From: an uncultured Mucispirillum sp.
GTDB lineage: Bacteria; Chrysiogenota; Deferribacteres; Deferribacterales; Mucispirillaceae
DNA: 9,406 bases
Assembly: GCA_910586745.1 (NCBI GenBank)
Contig: CAJUJZ010000087.1
Coordinates: 1-9,406, forward strand
Reading direction: 5' to 3'
The position numbers and the translations under genes are program-made. The notes under the pieces are model-generated. The model was not told the DNA's origin, made no database searches, and saw only the letters and a program-made list of their open reading frames with translations. This document shows, piece after piece, positions 1-7,343 of this stretch (its first letter is position 1; each line of letters starts with the position of its first letter).

Positions 1-371
1 CAATATGGGCAATAGTAGTAAATCCTGTATTATTAATAATTTTATATTTTGTTGTTTTTAATTTATTTAATGTAGTATTTAGAGTGCTTGGTTTTTATTA
101 TGGATATACATTTGGTGCAAATGTAATATTTTTATTTAATAAAATAGGCTTTAACAGGTGGAGCACTGTTTTTGATGCAATGACTACATTTATGGTAGGA
201 ATTGTAATAGCTTATTTGATTAAATATCAATATTACGAAGGATTCATACATTTTATTAAATTAGTTTTATTATTTGTTGTAGGTATAATAATTTCTAAAT
301 GGGTGAAGGGACCACTTGAATTAATAATTGTAACTACAATACTTGGAGTGCTGTTATTGTTTGGAGTGTAA
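1..371 (+). CDS. PTS mannose/fructose/sorbose-family EIID membrane component (C-terminal part, 5' end outside window)
   Basis: The reading frame is open from the left edge (codons start at base 3), so about 122 C-terminal residues of a longer protein are visible; the family is usually about 270-300 residues. EIID works with EIIC as the membrane permease that takes up and phosphorylates sugars of the mannose/fructose/sorbose/GalNAc group. Visible traits are a hydrophobic segment followed by an arginine and a G-x-Y-x-G-Y-x-x-G stretch (RVLGFYYGYTFG), which resembles the R..G...GY..G pattern of EIID proteins, and then two or three more hydrophobic segments to the C-terminus. The family call also rests on context, because HPr and enzyme I follow immediately and the HPr start lies 1 bp after this stop. 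A GTG at 84 could be mistaken for the start, but the frame clearly continues upstream. The substrate cannot be told from this part. Confidence 0.8.
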   Translation, partial: IWAIVVNPVLLIILYFVVFNLFNVVFRVLGFYYGYTFGANVIFLFNKIGFNRWSTVFDAMTTFMVGIVIAYLIKYQYYEGFIHFIKLVLLFVVGIIISKWVKGPLELIIVTTILGVLLLFGV

Positions 372-372
372 T

Positions 373-645
373 ATGAGCTATACATTTGAAGCAGTTATTA
401 AAAATAAATTAGGAATACATGCACGCATTGCTGCATTATTGGTAAAAACTGTTAATAAATATGATGCAGAAGCATATATAGTTTTTCATGGAGACAAAGT
501 AAATGTTAAGCATTTAATAGATGTAATATCTTTATCTATTACGCAGAATTCTGTAGTAGAAATTAATATTTATGGAACAGAAGCCGCACAGTGCAGTGAA
601 GAATTGCAGCAATTAATAGAAAATAGTTTTGGAGAAATGTCTTGA
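373..645 (+). CDS. HPr family phosphocarrier protein, lacking the regulatory serine
   Basis: A 90-residue cytoplasmic phosphocarrier that takes phosphate from enzyme I and passes it to EIIA proteins. The active-site motif GIHAR is intact, with His16 (bases 418-420) as the phosphorylated residue. The proline usually following GIHAR is Ile19. The second conserved block, NLKSIMGVMSL in Bacillus subtilis HPr, reads NVKHLIDVISL here, so the equivalent of Ser46, the target of HPr kinase/phosphorylase, is His47 (bases 511-513). I chose ATG 373 because GGAG at 363-366 sits 6 bases upstream and the protein then has normal HPr length; an in-frame ATG at 343 would add ten residues inside the EIID gene. 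It lies between EIID and enzyme I, with a 4-bp overlap (TTGA) into the next gene. The family call is firm. Loss of Ser46 regulation is inference from the alignment. Confidence 0.93.
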   Translation: MSYTFEAVIKNKLGIHARIAALLVKTVNKYDAEAYIVFHGDKVNVKHLIDVISLSITQNSVVEINIYGTEAAQCSEELQQLIENSFGEMS

Positions 646-2354
646 TTATTAAAAAGGGAGCAGTAATATCAAATGGTATTGCTATTGGTAAAGCATTAGT
701 TATATGCCGCGATAAAATCAGTGTTAAAGGCTATAGAACACAGGATACTGATACTGAAATAGAAAAACTATATACTGCTGTTTCTCATACATCAAAGCTT
801 TTAGATCAGATGCAGCTTTTAAGTAAAAGATATAAAGAGCTTTATGATGTTTATAAGCTTCTTTTAACTGATGAATCATTTATTGGAAAAGCTGTATCAA
901 TGATTAATGAAGAAAAAGTTAATGCAGAATATGCTTTAAAAAAAGTAACTGATAGTTTAATGAATAAGCTTTCCATTTCAGATAATGAGTATTTTCAGGC
1001 AAGAATGCATGATATAAAAGATATATATATGTATCTTGTTCGTTATATGTCAAATATTGTCGTAGAAAATATTGAAGAAGCAGATGAAAATTCTATTTTA
1101 ATATTTAATGATTTTACTGTTTCAGATATTGATGCAATGATAAAAAAGAAAGTAAAAGGCTTTGTTTCGTCATCAGGCAATAAAATGAGCCATAAAAGTA
1201 TAATTGTAAGAGAATCAGGTATCGTTGCAGTTTCTAATATTAAACATACAGATACGGTTATAAAAACTGGTGATACAGTTATTGTTGATGGCTTTTTAGG
1301 TTATGTTTCCATTAATCCAGATGAAACAACATTAAAAAAATATAAAAAGAAAAAAGATGACTATGATAATTTCTTATATTCAGTAAAATATGAGAATGAT
1401 ACGACTTGTAAAACAAAAGACGGAAGCATAGTTTCATTATATGCAAATATTAACAGTAATGATGAATTAACCTATATCAATGTGCATGGATTGAATGGAG
1501 TAGGGCTTTATAGGACAGAATTTTTGTATATTAATAATGGACTTTTATCAGAAGAAGAACAGTATAATATATATAAAACAGCACTACATGTTTTACATAA
1601 TAAACCACTTGTAATAAGAACCTTTGATTTAGGCGGAGATAAAATAAGCAGGTTTATGCCAAATTCTATAGAAGAAAACCCAGCACTTGGTCTTAGAGCT
1701 GTAAGATACAGTATGAAATACAGAGATTTTTTTACTGCACAAATAAGGGCTGCTTTAAGAGCTGGCACTTCTGGTGATATACGACTGCTGCTGCCTATGA
1801 TATCATCAGTTGATGAGCTGCTGGAAGTAAAATCTATTATTGAAAATGAAAAAAAACGGCTGCAGGAAATGAATATTCCATATAGAGATAATATTCCTGT
1901 TGGAATAATGATAGAAGTGCCATCTACTGCTGCTGCAATAGAGAGATTTATTAAATATGCAGATTTTTTTAGTGTAGGAACAAATGATCTCATTCAATAT
2001 ATGATTTGTGTAGATAGAAATAATGAAGATGTAAGCAGTCTTTATTCTCCTGTGCATCCTGCAATTCTTTGCACTTTAAAAAATATTTATGATAAAGTTT
2101 CTGAATCAGGCAAATCTATATCAATATGTGGTGAATTAGCTGGAGATGGCAGATATACAGCTGTATTAATAGGGCTTGGATACCGTTCATTCAGTATGAA
2201 TCCACGCTCATCTTATATTATACGCAAAATGCTTTCAACTTTTGATGTTGATGATTGTAAAAGGCTTGTAAATATTTTATTAAGCTGTGATACAATAGAT
2301 GAAATTGAGGCATTAATTACTGATTTTAATGGAAAACAAATTTTGTCCGATTAA
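642..2354 (+). CDS. ptsI: Phosphoenolpyruvate-protein phosphotransferase (PTS enzyme I)
   Basis: A 570-residue cytoplasmic enzyme, close to the usual length of about 575. It autophosphorylates from PEP and transfers the phosphate to HPr. Domains in order are the N-terminal HPr-binding/phosphohistidine region (about 1-225) with active His184 in MSHKS (bases 1191-1193), then a PEP-binding TIM barrel. Barrel motifs seen are GLYRTEFL (288-295), RTFDLGGDK (326-334), NPALGLRA (346-353), IMIEVPST (422-429), SVGTNDLIQY (444-453), SPVHPA (469-474) and SICGELAGD (494-502) with catalytic Cys496. The barrel looks fully functional. The loop just before the histidine is unusual: GGxTSH of typical enzyme I reads GNKMSH. 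The start is TTG at 642, overlapping the HPr stop by 4 bp and preceded by GGAG at 631-634, so translation is probably coupled to HPr. No clear terminator follows the stop. Confidence 0.96.
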   Translation: MIIKKGAVISNGIAIGKALVICRDKISVKGYRTQDTDTEIEKLYTAVSHTSKLLDQMQLLSKRYKELYDVYKLLLTDESFIGKAVSMINEEKVNAEYALKKVTDSLMNKLSISDNEYFQARMHDIKDIYMYLVRYMSNIVVENIEEADENSILIFNDFTVSDIDAMIKKKVKGFVSSSGNKMSHKSIIVRESGIVAVSNIKHTDTVIKTGDTVIVDGFLGYVSINPDETTLKKYKKKKDDYDNFLYSVKYENDTTCKTKDGSIVSLYANINSNDELTYINVHGLNGVGLYRTEFLYINNGLLSEEEQYNIYKTALHVLHNKPLVIRTFDLGGDKISRFMPNSIEENPALGLRAVRYSMKYRDFFTAQIRAALRAGTSGDIRLLLPMISSVDELLEVKSIIENEKKRLQEMNIPYRDNIPVGIMIEVPSTAAAIERFIKYADFFSVGTNDLIQYMICVDRNNEDVSSLYSPVHPAILCTLKNIYDKVSESGKSISICGELAGDGRYTAVLIGLGYRSFSMNPRSSYIIRKMLSTFDVDDCKRLVNILLSCDTIDEIEALITDFNGKQILSD

Positions 2355-2365
2355 TAAATATATAT

Positions 2366-2394
2366 TTGACAAATAATATAATTATATTTATAAT
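2366..2394 (+). promoter_or_regulatory. Perfect-consensus sigma-70 promoter (TTGACA-N17-TATAAT)
   Basis: TTGACA lies at 2366-2371 and TATAAT at 2389-2394 with exactly 17 bases between. Both hexamers match the consensus fully. It begins 12 bp after the enzyme I stop, and transcription would start near 2401, about 50 bases before the membrane-fusion protein ATG. This marks the exporter genes as a separate transcription unit from the PTS genes. In such AT-rich DNA a TATAAT alone means little, but the paired TTGACA at ideal spacing in an intergenic gap is convincing. Confidence 0.8.
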
Positions 2395-2406
2395 AAAGAT
2401 GTAAAG

Positions 2407-2436
2407 TATATAATATTTAGTAATAATAATTATATA
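2407..2436 (+). promoter_or_regulatory. AT-only inverted repeat in the exporter leader, possible operator
   Basis: TATATAAT at 2407-2414 is the exact reverse complement of ATTATATA at 2429-2436, with 14 bases between. It lies just downstream of the predicted transcription start and upstream of the Shine-Dalgarno AGGTGA (2445-2450). The position suits a repressor site, and exporters of this type are often controlled by TetR-family repressors, but no regulator gene is visible. Eight-base A/T repeats arise easily by chance in this composition. Confidence 0.25.
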
Positions 2437-2453
2437 TTATGTTTAGGTGAATT

Positions 2454-3239
2454 ATGAAAAAAGTGATCATTTTACTTGTTGTTGTTGCAGTATTGGCAAT
2501 AGGATTTTTTGCAGGATATAGATATTTATATAAAAAAGCAGATAGTGTGTTTAAACTTTCTGGTGAAATACAAATGACACAGGTTGATGTTGCTTTTAAA
2601 GTGTCTGGCACTATTTCCCATAGATATTTTTCAGAAGGTATGACTGTTAAGAAAGACCAGCTTCTTGCAGAATTAAATAATGAAACATATCTAACTCAGC
2701 AGAAAATGGCTAAAGCTAATGAAGATGTAGCAAAATGGGGTTTAGAAGAATTAAAAGCTGGTTTTAAAAAAGCAGGCACTACTAATAAAAATTTATTAGA
2801 GAAAACTCAAGCTCAGCTTAATGCAGCATCTGCAAACAGAGAACTGTCAGATTATCAGTTATCATATACTAAACTTAATTCACCATTAAATGGTGTTATT
2901 TTAGCAGCTTATAGAGAAGAAGGTGAAGTCGTTGCAGCAGGTGCACCTGTATTCTCTATTGGTGATACAGAAAAACTCTGGATTAGAGCATATCTTCCTG
3001 AGACAAAAGCAGATGCTGTTAAATTAGGTCAAAAAATGATTATAAAAATTGACAGTATGCCAAATGAAAAATTTGAAGGTAAAGTTATTTTTATTTCTGA
3101 TAAAGCAGAATTTACTCCAAAACAAATATACACTACAGAAGAAAGAGTAAAACTTGTTTATAAAGTAAAAATAGAAATTACAGATACAAAAGGTATTTTA
3201 AAACCGGGTATTCCAGCAGATGCTTTTTTAGAGGAATAA
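2454..3239 (+). CDS. HlyD/YbhG-family membrane-fusion protein (periplasmic adaptor of the ABC exporter)
   Basis: A 261-residue adaptor expected to be anchored in the inner membrane and to link the exporter to an outer-membrane channel. Residues 4-22 are one hydrophobic segment after MKK with no lipobox cysteine, so this is a signal anchor or uncleaved signal. Residues about 36-78 form the first half of a lipoyl/barrel-sandwich domain, 79-141 a short alpha-helical hairpin, and 143-172 the second lipoyl half (SPLNGVI, then GEVVAAGAPVFSIG). A beta-barrel follows to the end. The stretch EFTPKQIYT...LVYKVKI (219-240) closely resembles the corresponding part of E. coli YbhG. It is shorter than YbhG (about 330) mainly because the hairpin arms are only about 30 residues. 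AGGTGA at 2445-2450 supports ATG 2454. It is the first gene of the promoter-driven exporter unit, 4 bp before the first ATPase. Confidence 0.9.
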   Translation: MKKVIILLVVVAVLAIGFFAGYRYLYKKADSVFKLSGEIQMTQVDVAFKVSGTISHRYFSEGMTVKKDQLLAELNNETYLTQQKMAKANEDVAKWGLEELKAGFKKAGTTNKNLLEKTQAQLNAASANRELSDYQLSYTKLNSPLNGVILAAYREEGEVVAAGAPVFSIGDTEKLWIRAYLPETKADAVKLGQKMIIKIDSMPNEKFEGKVIFISDKAEFTPKQIYTTEERVKLVYKVKIEITDTKGILKPGIPADAFLEE

Positions 3240-3243
3240 TCTA

Positions 3244-4164
3244 ATGCCTAAATCAGAATTGATTATTTCTGAAAATTTATCAAAATCATTTGGAGATAAC
3301 CATGCATTAGTAGATTTTTCTCTTTCTGTAAAACAGGGAGAAATTTCTGGTATTGTAGGTCCTGACGGTGCAGGTAAAACTACAGCTATGCGTATATTGT
3401 CTACAGTTTCTCTGCCTGACAGCGGCTCTTTATTTATTAATGGTGTAAATGCCTTAACAGATTACCGTGGAGCAAGAAAAAGTATTGGTTATATGAGCCA
3501 GAAATTTGGTTTATATATAGATATGAGTGTAGAAGAAAATATTCATTTCTTTGCAGATTTACAGGGTGTTCCTAAATCAGAAATAAATGATAGGAAAAAA
3601 ATGCTTTTAACAGCAAGTGGTATGTATCAATTCCGCTCAAGGCTTGCAGGCAGGCTTTCTGGTGGCATGAAACAGAAACTAGCTTTATGCTGTGCATTAA
3701 TTCATGAACCAAAAGTATTAATATTAGATGAGCCTACAAATGGGGTAGATCCTGTATCACGCAGAGAATTCTGGCAGATATTAAACAGATTTGCATCAGA
3801 TGGCACAGCTATTGTATATGCTACAAGTTATCTTGATGAAGCAGAAAGATGCAATATTATTAACTTAATGAACAAAGGAAGTATTATTGCAAGTGGTCAT
3901 TTAGAATATCTTCAGTCACTTCCAGATATAGATGTTATAGAAGTAAAAGGTGAAAAAGTCCGCAATATAATGGATAATATACCTGCAAAATATGGTAAAG
4001 TATGGTCTTTTGGTTCAGCTTTACATATACATGCACTAAAAGACAGAAATTATGTAGAAAGCCTTAAAACCTTATTAAACAATAATTATGAAATATCGAT
4101 TATACCACCTTCACTAGAAGATATTTTTACTTATCTTACATATAAAGGTGATACAAATGAGTAA
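3244..4164 (+). CDS. ABC exporter ATPase 1, homologous to the N-terminal half of YbhF
   Basis: A 306-residue cytoplasmic nucleotide-binding subunit that would drive an ABC-2 exporter together with the next gene. Motifs are Walker A GPDGAGKTT (39-47), Q-loop Gln86 in YMSQKFGLY, signature LSGGMKQK (138-145), Walker B VLILDE (158-163) with catalytic Glu163, and D-loop GVDP (167-170). The switch-histidine position is Ser195 in ATSYLDEAE. Both GPDGAGKTT and the TSYLDEAE form match what I recall of the N-terminal ATPase of E. coli YbhF, a tandem protein; here the halves are separate genes. Residues from about 220 to 306 are an accessory C-terminal domain ending in the DIFTYLT helix typical of this group. 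GAGGAA at 3231-3236, inside the end of the adaptor gene, serves as the ribosome site. The end overlaps ATPase 2 by 8 bp. The exported substrate is unknown. Confidence 0.93.
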   Translation: MPKSELIISENLSKSFGDNHALVDFSLSVKQGEISGIVGPDGAGKTTAMRILSTVSLPDSGSLFINGVNALTDYRGARKSIGYMSQKFGLYIDMSVEENIHFFADLQGVPKSEINDRKKMLLTASGMYQFRSRLAGRLSGGMKQKLALCCALIHEPKVLILDEPTNGVDPVSRREFWQILNRFASDGTAIVYATSYLDEAERCNIINLMNKGSIIASGHLEYLQSLPDIDVIEVKGEKVRNIMDNIPAKYGKVWSFGSALHIHALKDRNYVESLKTLLNNNYEISIIPPSLEDIFTYLTYKGDTNE

Positions 4165-5083
4165 TATTGCTGTTTCTGTTAAAAATTTAACAAAAAAATT
4201 TGGTGATTTTACTGCTGTATCAGATGTAACTTTTGATGTGGAAAAAGGTGAAATTTTTGGCTTTTTAGGTGCAAATGGTGCTGGTAAATCTACTACTATT
4301 AGAATGTTATGTGGTATTTTACCGCCAACTTCAGGCACTGGTATTATTGCAGGATATGATGTTGTAAAAAATCCTGGAATGGTAAGGCAGAATATTGGAT
4401 ATATGAGCCAGAAATTTTCTTTATATGATGAGCTTACAGTTTATGAAAATATGAAATTTTTTGCAAAATTATATTCTGTAGCAGGTAAAAATATAAATGA
4501 TGCTGTATATGAAGCTGTTGAGCAGGTTAAATTAAATGGATATGAATATGTAAAAACTAAAAGCCTTTCTTCAGGTATAAAACAAAGGCTTTCTTTAGCA
4601 TGTGCTATAATCCATAAGCCACAGATTATTTTTTTAGATGAGCCAACATCTGGGGTAGACCCAGTATCAAGAAGAAATTTCTGGGATTTGATTTATAATT
4701 TTGCATCAATTGGTGTTACAATATTTGTAACAACTCACTATATGGATGAAGCAGAATACTGTGACAGAATAGCCATGATAAGCTCAGGCACACTTAAAGA
4801 AATAGGCACACCAGAAGAACTTAAAACAAGTAAAATGATATGGAATGTATATAAAATAAAAGGCTTTGGTTTATATGATGTAGCTCAAACCATATTAAGA
4901 ATGGAAAATGTTTTTGATGTAGGACTGCTTTCTGATTCTATCCGTATTTTATCATCTAATTTAACCCCTGATGATATAATGAAATATTTAGATAAAAACG
5001 GCTGTAAAGGTTATATTGTTGAACAGGCAGAAGCTGTATTAGAAGATGTATTTGTCAGTTTTGCCGGAGGCAACAACAGATGA
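4157..5083 (+). CDS. ABC exporter ATPase 2, homologous to the C-terminal half of YbhF
   Basis: A 308-residue second nucleotide-binding subunit. Motifs are Walker A GANGAGKST (38-46), Q-loop Gln85 in YMSQKFSLY, signature LSSGIKQR (137-144), Walker B IIFLDE (157-162) with Glu162, GVDP (166-169) and switch His194 in VTTHYMDEAEYCDRI. The last motif and the FGDF...VKRGEIFG-like opening resemble the second ATPase of E. coli YbhF. The signature departs from LSGGQ: Gly3 is Ser and the fifth residue is Ile. ATG 4157 is preferred to GTG 4148, because AAGGTG at 4145-4150, which overlaps that GTG, is at proper distance to serve as the ribosome site for 4157. It overlaps ATPase 1 by 8 bp and the first permease by 4 bp (ATGA), so all are probably translationally coupled. 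The likely partner is ATPase 1 in a heterodimer. Confidence 0.93.
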   Translation: MSNIAVSVKNLTKKFGDFTAVSDVTFDVEKGEIFGFLGANGAGKSTTIRMLCGILPPTSGTGIIAGYDVVKNPGMVRQNIGYMSQKFSLYDELTVYENMKFFAKLYSVAGKNINDAVYEAVEQVKLNGYEYVKTKSLSSGIKQRLSLACAIIHKPQIIFLDEPTSGVDPVSRRNFWDLIYNFASIGVTIFVTTHYMDEAEYCDRIAMISSGTLKEIGTPEELKTSKMIWNVYKIKGFGLYDVAQTILRMENVFDVGLLSDSIRILSSNLTPDDIMKYLDKNGCKGYIVEQAEAVLEDVFVSFAGGNNR

Positions 5084-6210
5084 GTATAAGAAGAATAAAA
5101 GCTATAAGCTACAAAGAATTTATTCATCTGTTTCGTGATATTAGAAGCCTTATGGTCATAATACTTGTGCCAGTAATACTTCTTGTATTATTTGGTTATG
5201 CATTAAAACTTGATGTAGAAAATGTCAGCATAGGTGTTCTTGATTTTTCTAACAGTGAAAAAAGCAGAGAATATATTGCAGCTTTTGATTCAACAAGTGC
5301 ATTTAATGTAAAATATAATTTATCTACTTATGAAGAAGCAGAATATCTGCTTGATACTAATAAAATTAAAACAATACTTGTTATTAAAAGTGATTTTGAA
5401 AAAGAGCTTAATATAGATTATAATACGAAAGTGCAGGCTGTTATTGATGGCAGTGATATAACAACTGCATCATCTATTATGAACTATATAGCAGGAATTA
5501 CAGCAGAATATAACATGTCATTTATAGAGTATATTTTAAGAAATAACCAAATAAATGTATCTTTTGGAACGGTTATTCCAGAAATAAGATACTGGTTTAA
5601 TGAAGAGATGAGAAGTGTAAATTATCTTTTCCCTGGTCTTGTAGCTATTATTATGTCAGTTGTTGCGGGTTTTTTAACATCTCTAACTATTTCCAGAGAA
5701 TGGGAAACAGGCACAATGGAGCAGCTTATTCCTACACCAGTTACAGAAGGGGAAGTAATAACAGGGAAACTTTTAACTTATTTTTTAATAGGCTTAATAG
5801 ATGTTATTATATATATATTTATGGGAGAGTTTCTTTTCCATGTTCCTTTAATGGGAAATACATTATTAGTATTTTTATTTGCAACAATATTTTTAATGTG
5901 TATGCTTTCTTTTGGTATTTTTGTAAGTATTGTTATGAAAAGCCAGTTAGCATCAAGCCAGGTAACAACAACTACAACAATGCTTCCTGCATTTTTACTG
6001 TCAGGATTTGTTTTTGATATTAATAATATGCCTGTAGTTATTCAATGGATAACATATCTTTTCCCAGCAAGATATTTTGTAGATATTTTAAGGGGACTTT
6101 ATTTAAAAGGTGTAGGAATAGAATATTTATATGTTAATGCAGGCTTTTTAATATTTTATTCTGTGATACTTCTTGTGCTGTGCAGACTGTTATTTAAATT
6201 GAGAGCATGA
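5080..6210 (+). CDS. ABC-2 family exporter permease 1 (YbhS-like)
   Basis: A 376-residue inner-membrane permease of the ABC-2 (ABC2_membrane_3) type. The cytoplasmic N-terminus (RIKAISYKEFIHLFRD) is the usual amphipathic coupling segment before transmembrane helix 1 (about 24-42). A large periplasmic domain follows to about residue 180, and then five hydrophobic segments. Between the second and third membrane segments is the conserved cytoplasmic ISREWETGTMEQL...TPVTEGEVITGK stretch, diagnostic of DrrB/YbhS/YhhJ-type exporters. A PARYFVDILRGLYLKG motif near the end is also typical. Length matches YbhS (about 377). GGAGG at 5066-5070 lies 9 bases before ATG 5080, and the start overlaps the ATPase 2 stop. 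It pairs with the next permease as a heterodimer. The family is associated with drug or cation efflux; the substrate here is not indicated. Confidence 0.92.
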   Translation: MSIRRIKAISYKEFIHLFRDIRSLMVIILVPVILLVLFGYALKLDVENVSIGVLDFSNSEKSREYIAAFDSTSAFNVKYNLSTYEEAEYLLDTNKIKTILVIKSDFEKELNIDYNTKVQAVIDGSDITTASSIMNYIAGITAEYNMSFIEYILRNNQINVSFGTVIPEIRYWFNEEMRSVNYLFPGLVAIIMSVVAGFLTSLTISREWETGTMEQLIPTPVTEGEVITGKLLTYFLIGLIDVIIYIFMGEFLFHVPLMGNTLLVFLFATIFLMCMLSFGIFVSIVMKSQLASSQVTTTTTMLPAFLLSGFVFDINNMPVVIQWITYLFPARYFVDILRGLYLKGVGIEYLYVNAGFLIFYSVILLVLCRLLFKLRA

Positions 6211-7334
6211 TTATGAAAAATATAATGAACCGATTAATAGCAATGCTTTATAAAGAGTTTATTTACCTTATACGCGATAAAAAAATGCGTATAATTATTA
6301 TTGCTGTGCCAATAATACAGGCTGTTTTACTTGGTTATGCAGTTAATATGGATTTGAAGGAAGTAAAAACAGCAGTTGTTAATATGGATAATTCTATAGA
6401 AAGTAATGAATTTATTGATTCTTTTTTTTCAAGCAATACATTTACACCAGTTTCAGCTGCTAATATGCATCAGGCAGAAGAACTTGTGCTTGGTGGCAAA
6501 GCTTTAATGATAATAGTTATACCAAAAGGGTTTTCTGAACAGCTTAAAAATAACAGAACAGCACCTGTGCAGGTGATTTTAGATGCTACCAACTCTGTTA
6601 ATGCAGGTATGGCTTCAGGATATATTGTGAACCTTATTACAAAATATAATACAGAATATATAGAAAGTAAAACTGGTTATAAAAACAGTATAGGAGTAGA
6701 TGTAGAGTATAGAACATGGTTTAATAATAATTTTGAAAGTAAAAATTTCTTTGTACCATCCATGCTTGCTATGCTTTTAATGATTGTTACAGTAATGCTT
6801 TCTGGTATGGCTATAGTGCAGGAAAAGGAATCTGGCACATTAGAGCAGTTAACAGTAAGCCCTATTACTGCATGGGAATTTATTATTGGTAAAAGTATAC
6901 CTTTTGCAATCGTCAGCTTTATTGATGTTTTATTAATTATTGCTATTTCAGTATTCTGGTTTGGTATAAAAGTAACAGGCAGTTTTTCACTTCTGCTTTT
7001 TGCATCAGTATTATATATAATGTGCACATTAGGTATTGGTCTTTTAATTTCTGCAATCAGCTCTACTCAGCAGCAGGCAACAATGAGTATGTTTATGATT
7101 ATTTTTCCAGTAATACTTCTTTCTGGCTTTGCATTTCCTATAATTAATATGCCTGAAGTAATACAATGGATAACATATATTAACCCTATGCGGTATTATC
7201 TTGATGTAATTGTAGGTGTATTTTTAAAAGGTCTTTATTTTGACAGGCTTGAAGACCCTACATTTGCATTATTTATCTTAAGTGTGTTGTATATTGGTCT
7301 TGCAGCTTTATATTTAAGAAAAAAATTAAATTAG
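6207..7334 (+). CDS. ABC-2 family exporter permease 2 (YbhR-like)
   Basis: A 375-residue partner permease with the same plan as permease 1. The N-terminal MLYKEFIYLIRDKK segment precedes transmembrane helix 1, then comes a periplasmic domain to about residue 180 and five further hydrophobic segments. The cytoplasmic stretch VQEKESGTLEQLTVSPITAWEFIIGK matches the ABC-2 exporter pattern; the NPMRYYLDVIVGVFLKG motif lies near the end. The two permeases look like products of an old duplication. ATG 6207 overlaps the previous stop as ATGA. ATG 6213, two codons later, is an equally good start, because the only nearby purine run (GAGAG, 6201-6205) is almost touching 6207 but 7 bases from 6213. A TfoX-domain gene follows 9 bp after the stop. 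Confidence 0.92.
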   Translation: MIMKNIMNRLIAMLYKEFIYLIRDKKMRIIIIAVPIIQAVLLGYAVNMDLKEVKTAVVNMDNSIESNEFIDSFFSSNTFTPVSAANMHQAEELVLGGKALMIIVIPKGFSEQLKNNRTAPVQVILDATNSVNAGMASGYIVNLITKYNTEYIESKTGYKNSIGVDVEYRTWFNNNFESKNFFVPSMLAMLLMIVTVMLSGMAIVQEKESGTLEQLTVSPITAWEFIIGKSIPFAIVSFIDVLLIIAISVFWFGIKVTGSFSLLLFASVLYIMCTLGIGLLISAISSTQQQATMSMFMIIFPVILLSGFAFPIINMPEVIQWITYINPMRYYLDVIVGVFLKGLYFDRLEDPTFALFILSVLYIGLAALYLRKKLN

Positions 7335-7343
7335 ATAGATTTT

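Noticed and set aside
84..371. GTG at 84 as the start of a complete 95-residue protein
   Set aside because: The frame is open to the left edge with EIID-like hydrophobic sequence before the GTG, so this is the tail of a longer gene.
1508..1993. Long - strand open frame opposite enzyme I
   Set aside because: It lies wholly inside the enzyme I gene, whose motifs are conserved over this stretch, and its protein is low-complexity Ser/Ile/Leu-rich with no recognisable domain.
4148..4156. GTG 4148 as the start of ATPase 2
   Set aside because: The GTG is part of the AAGGTG ribosome site for ATG 4157, and the family sequence aligns from the later start.
5700..6017. 105-residue + strand frame inside permease 1
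   Set aside because: It is an out-of-frame shadow of a conserved membrane protein and has a low-complexity Asn/Tyr-rich product.
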